Source: Talinum fruticosum
Taxonomy: Eukaryota > Streptophyta > Magnoliopsida > Caryophyllales > Talinaceae
DNA: 64,000 nucleotides
Reading direction: 5' to 3'
Assembly: GCA_021018815.1 (NCBI GenBank)
Contig: JAITYX010000089.1
Span: forward strand, 1,178,001-1,242,000
The translations under genes and the position numbers were made by a program. A model generated the notes under the pieces. That model saw only the letters and a list, made by a program, of their open reading frames with translations. It ran no database searches and had not been told where the DNA came from. Positions 11,545-22,700 of the stretch are shown here, one piece after another. The first letter of the stretch is position 1. Each line of letters opens with the position of its first letter.

Positions 11545-12770
11545 GGTGACAAATGGACAGATTCATGAAAAAAAAGAAGAAAAATAATACTCTGACATAT
11601 TGGGCCTATTTTTAATTTATTGGACCATATCGTATTGGGCTTTCCTAAGTTGAGCCCAAAAGGGTAATGGGGGAGTAAGAAGAAGAAGCTAAAAGATTAC
11701 TGGGTTGACACAACCCAATTTTATACAATTGAGTTTGGGAAGCCCAATTAGTAATAAAAACTTAATATGTTGGTGAAATACTAAAATAATTTGTGTTATA
11801 ATTCACTTTTTTAATGTGTAAACATACATAAACTAAGGAGGTTTCAAAATTTACATAACAAATAACTATTTTCTATACTGAAAAAAAATGTGATATTATT
11901 TAAATTAATTCTCACATGTATAGTATTTTCTTATATTAAAATAAAAATAATTATACTACTTGAAATGCTGAAAGATAAATAAGCTTGTATTAATCTTAAA
12001 TATATAAAAATTTAATTAAATATAATATTTCTTAATTAATTTGAGTTTATCCATATATATATATATATATATGCCATTTCCTTGCCAAACATATATTAGG
12101 TTTGATCCCCCTTTGGAGCACATGTATGATGAATCATAGCTTTTCATGAAGTTAGGTTTTACTTGTATTTTGAGCCCAACATAGATGGTGGAACATCTCC
12201 TTTTCCCCTTACATTGTGCATCCAAGTATTTTTAGTGAATAAAAAGCTTCAAGTATGCATTTATACTTTTTAATTTATGACGCATGAATTGTGAAAAAAT
12301 AGTAACATATTAAAAATTAAAAGTCGTACGATAACAATGCCTAAAGTTAACTAATTCTATTGAATAAAAATGCTTCAATTTCCATAACTAATTCTATTGA
12401 ATAAAAATGCTTCAATTTCCATAAGATTAAATGTCAAACATGTGATTATAATAATGAGTTAAATAAAAAATATTTTAGTATGTTATCATCAATTTTTTCA
12501 ACAATATCACCAATTTACACATCTTTAAAATTCAATTAAAAAGATAAGGTTACATATATTATTGTCTAGGATATCCGATTGGTTCGATCTGGCTGCTTGT
12601 AATATATTATACTCTATTCAATTCGAGATGTCAAATTTCAAGTCAAATTGCTTATACAGCGTATTAAAGTTAACAAACCTTACAAGTTGATTTAAATATG
12701 ATTAACATACTAAGTACATGTCTAATAATTTATGATTTGGACAGTCCACCAAGTCATCTTGGTGATGATG
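11545..12770. repeat. Duplicated intergenic block, copy B1, with a strongly conserved core
   Basis: This block matches 17865-19010 (B2). Diverged flanks (ATATTGGGCCTATTTTTAAT, AAGTTGAGCCC) surround a core at 12050-12240 that is nearly identical in B2 despite flank decay. The end (GGACAGTCCACCAAGTCAT) is also shared. No gene is recognised. Confidence 0.75.
12349..12422. repeat. Perfect tandem duplication, 2 x 37 bp
   Basis: The 37-bp unit beginning AACTAATTCTATTGAAT occurs at 12349-12385 and 12386-12422 without a mismatch. It is absent as a duplicate in B2 (near 18640), so it arose after the block duplication. Confidence 0.9.
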
Positions 12771-12773
12771 AAT

Positions 12774-13745
12774 ACTATGTAGTTATTTCGATAGTTGTTA
12801 ATATTAGTATTCTGAATTCGAGTTATACACGTACAAATATAGTAAATTTCTTATTGATTAAATAAGTTTAAAAAATTTAATAATCTTGAAAAATTGTTAA
12901 AAATGACATATCATTTTAGATGATTGAAAATTACTTTACTAATTTAAAGTGATATAAGATCGATATTAATATTTTGTCACGCATAAAATTTATAGACGTA
13001 TTTTTGAGAGGTTAAAGTGTCAATTACTATACTAAGATTATTTTTATTAAGTATAAATATTCAGATAATCATTTTGACATTGTCTGAAGCAGTTTTTCTT
13101 TTCAATTGGTAAAGTTTCTCACTAGATTTTTTCAAATATTATTGATGGAAAAAAATCATAATTAAAATAAAAATACATTTAATTTGAAAATTTTAAATAC
13201 TCATAGGTGATTATCAATAATGGTCAATTTTAAACACTAATGATAAGTACTTTAAATAAATATAAACCTTAATCGAGTATAGAGGAAGAAAATTTTAATT
13301 AGTAACTACACTTATATGTGTCAGTGCATCTTAGTAATGAAATACGATCGAAATTTAATGTAACTAGAATTTAAATTTTAGTATGAATTTACGATGAATC
13401 AAGGGGATTGTTTTCTTTCGACCCACAAAGTTTTTTTTTAATATGAAAATGGGAATATCTTTCAATAAAAAATATTCAACTCAGTGAGCAAAACCCAACC
13501 CACAAACTTGGTAACCTCTATTATTGTCACATTTATTTATTTTTTAGCATAGTAAAAATCATATAACACAGCATATGTTCACTATCATCGTCTCATTCTA
13601 CAACAAGTTAAGTTGTGATTTTATGTGGCCTCACTTCAACCTAATTTGATCTTTAGAAAGATCAACTTTACGATTCAAGATTTCGAAACATTGTAAAAAT
13701 TAAAACGAATGAAAATTTTATCTACTACGGTATCGGGTAAAGGTG
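12774..13745. repeat. Duplicated intergenic block, copy A2
   Basis: This is the second copy of block A1, lying between B1 and the 3' flank of HMA-D. It implies a third, partly deleted duplication unit or a partial duplication. No HMA exon is detectable in it. Confidence 0.75.
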
Positions 13746-14280
13746 ACCAATCGACTGATTCAAGTCGACTTAGTAATGGTCTCAATTTCATGCATCTCAA
13801 GTTAGATTAACCATTACATACAATTTTACATAAAATACGAAATGAGACTGGGAGGGCCAATTTCTTTTAGAAAGTAAGTGTGGGTCACCCAAATGGGGCT
13901 CTACATCGTGGGTAAACCCAATTGGACTTAAATGCTCAAGGGAAGGAATAAAGATACTAAACGCAAACTTAAAGTCTAAGCGCACAACACATTCCAACTT
14001 CCTGCACACCAAATAAGGAAATTATTTCCACAAAAGTTCGAACCTTACCGAAGAGGACGGTAATGTAAAGTGCTTACCATCATTCCAAGATTGAGAGGGC
14101 CAATCTGAGCCTAAGAATAAATATAACACATAAAACCTTCTCTACATCCCCATGAAACAAAGAAACCTTTAACCCATAACCCCAAAAACCTGAACAACTA
14201 ATCCTTCCTTACTTAATTAATTACCAATTTACTCAAATAACACAAGAATTTGGGTCTTCTACACTTGAAACATAGTAGTG

Positions 14281-14483
14281 TTCAGTGAGTCCCTTTACAC
14301 GGTGTAAGTCTAATGGGCTCACTGGTACATAATTATTGGGTTGGCTTAGCTATGCCTTCACATCCATAAGAAACCTGTCATAAATCCACAACTTCCACCA
14401 AGAAAATTGTAATCATCGGGATTCGAATCCTGGTGGGGAGAATCAGACTTTAGTCTTATACCAATTGAGCTAAAAAATGTTGA
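14281..14483 (-). mobile_element. tRNA-derived SINE-like insertion in last exon of HMA-D
   Basis: Alignment with HMA-C shows about 203 bp inserted between the codons for YLYPR and HYYV. On the minus strand the insert starts with a Pol III A-box-like TAGCTCAATTGG (14472-14461) and has a B-box-like GATTCGAATCC (14430-14420). The distance between them equals that in a tRNA (A box around tRNA positions 8-19, B box around 52-62). The D-stem does not pair well, so it is not a working tRNA gene. Size, tRNA-like head and precise insertion fit a plant SINE. I could not define a clear target-site duplication or 3' tail. Confidence 0.6.
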
Positions 14484-15135
14484 TCTAGGGTATAAGTATC
14501 GAAGGTTTGCTTGGTTTGACGTAGGGTTAGGAACCTCGGTAGCTTGCACCACTTGGGCCTGGTTTTTGGGTTCCTCTTTCATCTTGAGTTCATCCTCTTT
14601 CTCAGGCTCTTTTGCAGGCCCAACTAAATCTTGATGGGTAGTACGGAACTTTAATCTCATACCAACTGAGCTAAAAATTCTTGATTTAGGGAACATGTAT
14701 TGAGGATTTGCTCGATCTGCCGTAAAGTTAGGAACCTCGGTAACTTCAACCTGATTTTTGGGCTCCTCCTTCTTCTCAGGCTCTTTTGCCAACCCATCTA
14801 AGCCCTGATGGGGAGTATAAAACTTTAATCTTATACCAATTGAGCGAAAAATCTTGATATAGGGAATAAGTATTGTGGGTTTGCTCGATCTATCGTACAG
14901 TTAAGAACTTCAGTAACTTGGACTTGATTTTTGGGCTCATCCTCCTTCTCAGGCTCATTTGTTGGCACAACTGAATCCTAATAGAAAGTATGAAAGACTA
15001 ATCTTATATCAATTGAGTTAAGAATTCTTGATCTAGGGAATAAGTATTGAGGGTTTGCTCGAACCTCAGTAAATTGGACCATTTGGGCCTGTTTTTGGGC
15101 TCCTCTTTCATCTTGGGCACCTCCTTCTTCTCAGG
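14430..15135 (-). repeat. Tandem array of about four composite units (173-182 bp) in HMA-D tail
   Basis: The anchor CTCAGGCTC (plus strand) recurs at 14601, 14775, 14948 and 15130, giving periods of 174, 173 and 182 bp. Each unit joins host coding sequence ([18 protein letters not shown] to NPQYLFPRS-like) to the first 60 bp or so of the tRNA-like insert (TAGCTCA-TTGGTAT-AGA-TAAAG-like). So the insertion came first and the composite was then amplified. Two units (14792-14358) remain open in one frame of 144 residues; the others carry stops or shifts. Confidence 0.8.
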
Positions 15136-15290
15136 CTCTTTTGCTGGCCCAACTGAGATTATTTCAGCATTGTAAACCTTCCTTAGCTTCATCACCATTT
15201 CCAGTGCATCCATCTGCCCTGTTACTGTCATCTTATTCTCTATCATGTCCAGTGAGATGGATTCTAGCCCTACAAAATTCATCATTTACA

Positions 15291-16149
15291 ATTAGAGATG
15301 ACAATTAAATTCAATTTTGAGACAAATTCAATAAGATTGAAAATAAAATAATCCAATTTGAATTCAAGTTAAAAAAATCGATTCAAAATCGATAAAAATT
15401 AATTTGCATTCGAGTCCGGCCTACGCGTATTTGGATATTAGTATATCTAATCCAATTAAAATTCAATTCTTACTATTTAACTTTATCTTACAGCTTCTTT
15501 ACAACTTTTTATAACAAACTTTACAAGTATAATACAATTGCTTATAACTTTCCTTATAACTCTTTACATCTCCTTACAACCTTACAGTCAAATACAACAT
15601 AACGTAAGGTTATGTTCGAGTACTAGCTTTTGAAGGAGGTAAAACACTATTTATCTAAAAATATAAGTATTTGGTAAAGTAGTGTTTGACATAAGTGAGA
15701 GTTTTATGTAGTGTTTTCGAAAAATTATTCACAATAACGTTGTTAAAAATAGTATCTAGTGTTTGCACATATATTTTCCATATTCTCCTTTTTATTTTTT
15801 AAAAGTTTTTGTCAATTATGTTCTTTAGTCAATTTATTCAAATATGCTACTTTAACTCAAATCATTAGTTAAACATCTACGCATTAACTACTAGTTAATA
15901 ACATTTAATCGTTAATAAAATAGTTAACAACTGCAAAAAGAGCTACCCACCGTTAAAATAACAAATTTTACCGAATACGCCTTAGACATCCACCCTAAAT
16001 ACCATAATAACCTATCCTCCTACCAAACCCCCGCCCCCAGATAATTTTTTTGAATTGACAATTAATCCAGTTCGGATCGGAGGTCCACTTGGAATTAAAA
16101 CTTTCGAATCAAAGTATTGGCTGGATTGGATATAGAGGTCCATGGATTA
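15291..16149. mobile_element. Unclassified insertion in HMA-D intron 2
   Basis: Intron 2 of HMA-C and HMA-D align at both ends (TACAAAATTC-TCATT on one side, the GTGCT-GA-CAG-GTCCG region on the other). HMA-D has about 860 extra bp in between. A short ACAA-containing direct repeat (ATTTACAA / GATTACAA) flanks it. The ends (GAGATGACAATTAAATTC and GGATTGGATATAGAGGTCC) resemble common plant repeat termini, but I see no clear inverted repeats and no coding capacity. Confidence 0.5.
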
Positions 16150-16491
16150 CAAGTAAATAATGGTGCTTGAACAGAGTCCGAAAAGATCTAAATATATACA
16201 GCAGACGTAATTTATTTCTGCAAACAGAGAAGCTAATATGTTCCGATTCATCGAGAAATCATACCAGGAGTAGCGGAGACCATCTTCATGGCCCGTTGCT
16301 TGCAATTTCCATCACGATGGATATCCAGTTTCAGCACCACCTTCTGAAACACCCAAAAATTATAAATTAAAAACAGAAAAAAAATCAGGTCATGATTATA
16401 TATGCATTGAAAACCAGTAGTAGTATATTATATGAACAGAGCAGGGGGAGGAAATCTGACCTGCATCTTCTTCTGGGTGGTTATGAGAATA

Positions 16492-16517
16492 CTGAGAGAG
16501 AGAGAGAGAGAGAGAGC
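16492..16517. repeat. (GA)n microsatellite in HMA-D leader
   Basis: A GA run about 25 bp upstream of the HMA-D ATG, matching the leaders of HMA-B and HMA-C. Confidence 0.85.
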
Positions 16518-16631
16518 TGAGGGAAAATGTGATGTGAGTGGAAGAAGACTGATTTTTCTTATTTAGAGTTGAGAGTGAGAGGGGAGGCGTCAATGGCTAA
16601 GTGGCCAAGTCAACAATGGAGTGCCAAGAAT

Positions 16632-16641
16632 ACGACGTCGT
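16632..16641. promoter_or_regulatory. Palindrome ACGACGTCGT upstream of HMA-D
   Basis: The same palindrome lies 166 bp before the HMA-D ATG, inside a block (AAGTCAACAATGGAGTG...AATACGACGTCGTTG) shared with HMA-C. Confidence 0.6.
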
Positions 16642-16699
16642 TGCAATTCCGCGTTCGCTTTTTGCGGGTCGAGTAGTATCGGAGGGTGAAAACGTCCTT

Positions 16700-17860
16700 A
16701 GTGATACCTAAGTGTTGATTGTCCTTATATGAGCGTTTTCTTTATTTTCGTTTTACTTCGTGCTTTAATTACTTTTTAAAAATTAATTTTAAATTATTTT
16801 AATTTTTTTATATTTGGAACAGTAGAATATTACTCATATAAATTTTTTTAGTGAACACACTCTTTAATGGAAAATAATTTGACCCTTGGTGTGTAATTGT
16901 TTAATAAATAATGTTTTATAAAGAAATATTTGTCGCGCTTTTGTTTTAATATGTAATTTACAATAGGCTATTAAATAGTGTATAATAATATTTAAAATTG
17001 TGTGCAATAATATTTGCTGCTAATTTTGATATTCTAAGTGGAGTACACATTTTTATACTAAATAGTGTATAATAGTCTACAAACAAAAAAGAAAAACAAA
17101 CATAAATATGAGCAAAAGTAACAATATAGCACACCTTGTAGTAAACAATAATTAAACCATTAGTGTAAAATTTTCTAATATTCTCTAAAAATGAAATGTA
17201 ATTGAATCAACTAGTGAATTTTCTCTCATTGAAAGCATATACGACAAACACAAAATTAAAGTACACCTAAGTAAGACAAATCTAATGTACAAAGAATGAC
17301 ATATGCATTTCTGATAAACACTAGTTGGATTGTCTTTTTTTTCTTCGTGATATTAGGATTTTCTGTAAAATGCATATCTAATCTACTCTAAACGTATTTC
17401 TAATGTACACTATGAACAAAATACATCAAAATTAAAAAATTGTCATGAATTTTCTGCTAAAAACATGTACATAAAACACAAATCTAATGTACACCAAAGA
17501 CAAATCAAATCCAATTGCGCCAATTGCAAAATTCGTAGATCAATTTTTTAAAAAAAAGAAGAAAAATTGTAAAGAAAGAAAAGAATAAGTAAAAATCATA
17601 TAAATTAACATTCACTTTGACAATTATATAATTTTGAACAATTATACACAATAATATGCACTAATTGTAACAAAAATAGTGAAAAATTATACATTAATGA
17701 AAATAACCAATAATTTATAGGCAGATAAATGAAAAAAAAAAAGAAAAATTATAGTATAAATTACCTCTTGTTTTCGCATTTGTAAAATTCAGTATAATTA
17801 CATACAAAAGTAGAACTAATGGCAACAAATTTGGTAAAAAATTATAGAGATAAAAGGTCA
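16700..17860. other. AT-rich intergenic DNA without recognisable genes
   Basis: No gene, tRNA or clear transposon is visible. The phrase AATCTAATGTACA recurs a few times (17279, 17480 regions). It replaces the A-type block expected upstream of HMA-D by analogy with HMA-C. Confidence 0.45.
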
Positions 17861-17864
17861 CCAA

Positions 17865-19010
17865 ATGGGCCTGAAGTGATTCTCTGTACATATTGGGCCT
17901 ATTTTTAATTCATTGGACATTGGAGTATATGCTTGCCTAAGTTCAGCCCAAGAGGCCAACGAGAAGGTACAAAATGACAAGTTTGGAGAGAAAAAAAAAG
18001 GCCAATTCTCTACATTGATCGACCAGCCTAGTACTGGGACATCTGTGAATGTGTCGACATATAATATTAATAACTAAGCAGTTTTAAATGTTTATGTAAT
18101 AAATAATCATTTTATGCATTAAAAAGATAAATATAATAGTCGGTCTAAAAAGTTTATGTAAATTAATTCTACCTATATATTACTTTCTTATATTAAAAAT
18201 AACGATAATTATACTTGCTTTGTATGGTGAAAGGTTAACGAGCTTGTATTAATCTTGAATATATAATCATTAACAAAGTATAATATTTCTTAATTAATTT
18301 GACTTCATATATATATATATATATGCCATTTCCTTGCCAAACATGTATTAGGTTTGATCCCCTTTGGAGCACATGTATGATGAATCATAGCTTTTCATGA
18401 AGTTAGGTTTTACTTCTATTTTGAAGCCAACATAGATGGTGGAACATCTCCTTTTCCCCTTCCATTGTGCATCAAAGTATTTTAGTGAATAAAAAACTTA
18501 AAGACGTATTCAAGTATGCATTTATACCTTTTAATTTATGACGTATGAATTGTCATGTCAATATAGTGTAATTGTAACAAAATAGTAACATAATAAAATT
18601 TAAAGTTTATACGATAACAACACCGAAGTTAATTAATTACATTGAATAAAAATATTTAAATTTTCATTTTGTGTTTATACACAATTCTCAAAAACATGTG
18701 ATTACAACGAGTTAAATAAAAATATTTTAGTATGCTATCATCAAAATTCAATTAAAAAGATAAGATTACATACGTTATTATCCGGGGTATCTGTTTGGTT
18801 CGACTCGGGTGTTTTTCACTGTGTATGATATATTATATTCTATTCAATTCAATTCGAGATGTCAAATTTCAAGTCAAATTGTTGATACGGAGTATTAAAG
18901 TTAACAAACCATACAAGTAGGATTTAATTATGATTAACATACAAAGTACATGTCTAATAATTTATGACTTGGACAGTCCTGTCCACCAAGTCATTTTGGT
19001 GATGATGATC
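17865..19010. repeat. Duplicated intergenic block, copy B2
   Basis: This block matches 11545-12770. The core at about 18303-18494 (GCCATTTCCTTGCCAAACAT ... GGTGGAACATCTCC) is close to identical to 12050-12240, while the outer parts have diverged with many indels. Confidence 0.75.
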
Positions 19011-19610
19011 CAGTTTAGGCCCAACAAGAGTACCGTGGTGTCAAACTCACCCATTACTTTAATCCACTATTATGTTTTTTCACCACTTACACATGAAAAA
19101 AATAAAAAACAAGCCATGAGTGATGGTGGATGGAAAGGCATCCCCCTCATCTCTTTATGAGGCCAACTAGGAATACCATGGATAATGCCTAAAGCATCAA
19201 ACCCCCCAAGATATTTTTTTAACCATATGTGGCAAGATATTATTGGCCCTCATAAATGCCCTAAAAATTTCCTAAAATTTTGGGAAAAATTAAATTTAAA
19301 AAACTAAATTTGGACATCTCTCCACGACTGTAGGCCGAGAAATTACAACGCATTAGAATATACTTTTAACGCTTTTATTTTTCCTTTTCAATAAAATGGA
19401 GACGAGATCTCGTAATTTTTGTTAGTCGTAATGAGTGATAGTTTGACACTCACAGAGTAATTAGGATTGAGACTTTGCTAATTTGTAGTCGTGGCAGCTT
19501 CTGATTGGATGATAGAGCCCCTTAATACTAAAAACTCTCTCTTCAGGTGCCTTATAAGTATTTTTCTATTTTCCACTCTGTCTCTCTCTGTGTCGCTCAG
19601 CTTGGCGAAA

Positions 19611-19618
19611 TATAAAAC
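19611..19618 (+). promoter_or_regulatory. TATA box of RVE6-like gene
   Basis: TATAAAAC lies 91 bp before the chosen ATG, followed by a pyrimidine-rich leader. Confidence 0.5.
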
Positions 19619-19701
19619 GCAACCCTAACTTCAACTCTTTGTTCTTGTTCTTGTTCCTCTCACTTTCTCTCTCTTCAAATTCTCTCACCTATCACCTGTC
19701 A

Positions 19702-22700
19702 ATGGTGTCGATGAATCCGAATTCGCCCGAGGGGTTTTACTTGGACGCCAATGGCATGGCGCTGCCGGGGCTCAACCCGTTCTCGACCACGCCGGCGACG
19801 GCGAATTCTCCGGCGACGACGGTGAATACGGAGTCTTCTTCTCCGACGGATGATTCCGGGAATAAGAAGGTTAGGAAACCGTATACGATTACTAAGTCCA
19901 GGGAGAGTTGGACGGAGCCTGAGCATGATAAGTTCCTCGAAGCTTTGCAGCTGTAATTTCTCTCTCTCTCACTCTCATTTCCCTTTTTTTGCTTTTTACC
20001 CCTTTTGTACTGTTCATTTTCCTCGTTTCGTTTGGGGAGATTGGTATTTGAGTGGAATTAGTTTCACTTTTCTTTTTGTTTGTACTTGGTTGATTTTGAT
20101 GTGCTGTTAATCTGTACGGTGCGCTCAATGTGCAAATTTGATTGGTTCCCGCTCAAAATTGGTGAGATTTTGGTATTTGATGAGATTCGAAAGTGAATAG
20201 GGTGGGCAATTTAGGGTTTTGGTTATTGATGGCTTGAAATTGTTGCTGAGCTTAGATATGGAAATTTAGTCCAATTGCTGGCAAATTATGCTCTATACTT
20301 GATTTTGTGGGATAAGATTGAGCCAGATGCTGTACTGAATTGGCTATTTCCTCGCACAGTAAAATTAGTGGTTGCTGAATTTTGATGAGATATATACAAC
20401 TATCTCGTTTTTTCTCTGTTTTCCCCCTCTATGAAAGGTAGATACCCCCTCTCCTCCCCACGAATCCAACTGTCTCTGAAATTGCCTCCGCATCGGCTTT
20501 TGCATACTATTCCGATCTGTTATGGTGGCGAAGCCTATAGGATTATAGGATTTTGAAGGTGAAAAATTTTCACATTTTCTGTGGTGTGGAAAGGGGAAAT
20601 ATTGTTGTGTTATAACTATAAGAATGCCTTATCGTTCACGAGCCCATTTTATGAATGGAAGACTTTTGAACTTTGAGACCTAAGAATGACGAATATAACA
20701 TTAATTCAGCCTTTTTCTTTTTGACATTTACATGAATGCCATGTGAAGCGGATGTGTGTGGTTTTGTAAGCCTGTAAATATTTTGAGCTAGGACATTGTA
20801 GAATACGATGTATTGGATTTCAAATTGGATTCGTAGCTACTTGTGCTATCGTTTATCTTTGACAAATTTAGAGTGGTTAGACAAGTAATCATTAATTATC
20901 ACCTTTCTATAGCCAGTTTTGGATGTGTGTTATCACTTATCAGGACATAGTTGAATTCTTTACATTTTTGTGTTCATGCTTGCAGCAAACTTCTATTTTT
21001 GACTAGGCTGCATTAAAGTTAATTAATTCTTTGGCTGGATTTTCTGCAGGTTTGACCGTGATTGGAAAAAGATTGAAGCTTTTGTTGGGTCAAAGACTGT
21101 TATTCAGGTCAAATAGACACCATAAAATGCATTAAACCTTTTAATGTTGATTTGAGCTGCACCATGGTGTGTCACTTTTATGTCCTACCATTAGCTCTAA
21201 TGAATGTTATATGTTTCCTGCTGCTTCTTTTATGCTCTCTGTCTTGTACTATTGAGCATTGTTAGGAATCCATTCATATATCTAGGGACAGTCAAACCTT
21301 TAAATTTTGTTGATTGCTGATTTATATTTTCTGAAAGAAAACCTTATTGCTGCTTCTCAAAGTACGAAATTGTGAGGACCCCTATTATGCACGCTGAAAA
21401 TCATGTCAACTCCCTACAGATACGGAGTCATGCTCAGAAGTACTTTCTGAAGGTCCAAAAAGTGGCAGCAATGAGCATTTGCCCCCTCCTCGTCCAAAAG
21501 GAAAGCTGCCCATCCTTATCCACAGAAAGCTCCTAAGAATGGTGAGTGCCTTCGGTGCATATTATAATTTGCTTCAGATGTATTCATGAAATCTAGCTCA
21601 TACATCGTCCGTTTTGACAGCTGCGTCACTCCCACAGCCAACTGGCACTTTCCAATCATCTCTTGAACCCAGACTTCAAAGACCAGATTCAGCACCCATG
21701 TCAAGGCATACTAATAACAATACAGTTCCATCTTCTTGGGTTGCTAACTCTCGAACAGTTGGTGTACATGGGATAAAAGGTCTATTTATTATATTCTTAC
21801 TGTGCTTTATGAATATGTATCGTGATTTTGCAGGAATTTTAACCTGTTCCGCTATTACTTTGGTTAGGTGATATCAGAACCACGGGGACACCAACTACCA
21901 ACAACTATTCTAGTAGTACTGAAAGCACTGCAATGGCATGGGCTACTGGTAAAGTGAATGAGCCATTGAACCATGGTGCTGCACTAAGAGGTGATATTAT
22001 CGATTTTCAAGATTTAGTGATATAAATTCTGGCTGGACAAGAATCAAATTCTAGATTCTATAATCTTGTTCATTATGACAAGTATACTAAGATGTTTGGG
22101 GGAAGGGGTTTATTCTGTTTGGCAACTAGCACATGCAGTTTGTTATAAATTGTGATGTTGCACTCACTCCTAGGTGGAGCTTATGTGAGATTTTTTCCCT
22201 TCTTCCCTTTGGGAGAAGGACTCAAAACATGAAACGTCCAGGATTTCACATCATTCTTGCAACTGGCTGTAAAACATTCATGTGCTGAACTCCTCTTCAT
22301 TACAAATCATGATTTGAGTAGGTTGTATCTTTTTGAACCTCACTTCATCATAAGACAAACAACAAAGAAGAATGATGATAAGAACACATGCATAGATCCA
22401 ATGTGAGTGAATGTCAAGAAGGTCTATGATGCTAGCTAGCATATGTGGTATCTTCTGTTTGTTTCTTTTGTTACTTCATTATCTGTTTTTTCTTAATTTT
22501 TGGGGCCCAAGTTAAGAGTTTGCCTTGTTATTGTGCTTTTAGTTGTCGTCATTAAGCCTTTGCTTGTTTTAATATGCATGAGATGACGTGATGCCCTTAT
22601 CCCTTGTTGCAGTTCTGCCCGATTTTGCTCAAGTATACAACTTCATTGGCAGTGTCTTTGATCCAGAAGCTAATGATCACTTGCGGAGACTTAAAAAGAT

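Larger units (their letters stand above)
14233..16466 (-). pseudogene. HMA-D: HIPP gene broken by SINE-like insertion and tail expansion
   Basis: Exons 16466-16461 (Met-Gln), 16343-16265 and 15269 downward match HMA-C in sequence and phase, giving an intact HMA domain (DGNCKQRAM, single Cys) and the [14 protein letters not shown] linker. Soon after, near 15106, one C is missing relative to the repeat copies downstream (AAAAACAGG against AAAAACCAGG). The frame then runs to a stop at 15004, giving about 116 residues without a CaaX box. If that frame is restored, a CAG-to-TAG change and a further 1-bp loss follow. Beyond lie four tandem tail units and a 203-bp tRNA-like insert. The original last codons (HYYVSSVEDPNSCVI, stop at 14235-14233) survive at 14233-14280, with the final CaaX Cys lost. 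Intron 2 is about 995 bp because of a separate insertion. The promoter palindrome and GA leader are intact, so it may still be transcribed. Confidence 0.8.

Noticed and set aside
12016..12225. 69-residue frame in conserved block B1 as a gene
   Set aside because: It has no ATG start (TTG), the second copy is shifted or stopped, and the differences are all replacing; non-coding constraint or a young repeat is more likely.
14415..14480. Functional tRNA gene overlapping HMA-D
   Set aside because: A- and B-box-like motifs have tRNA spacing, but the D stem (GCTC against TAAG) does not pair and no acceptor stem can be drawn, so I treat it as a tRNA-derived element.
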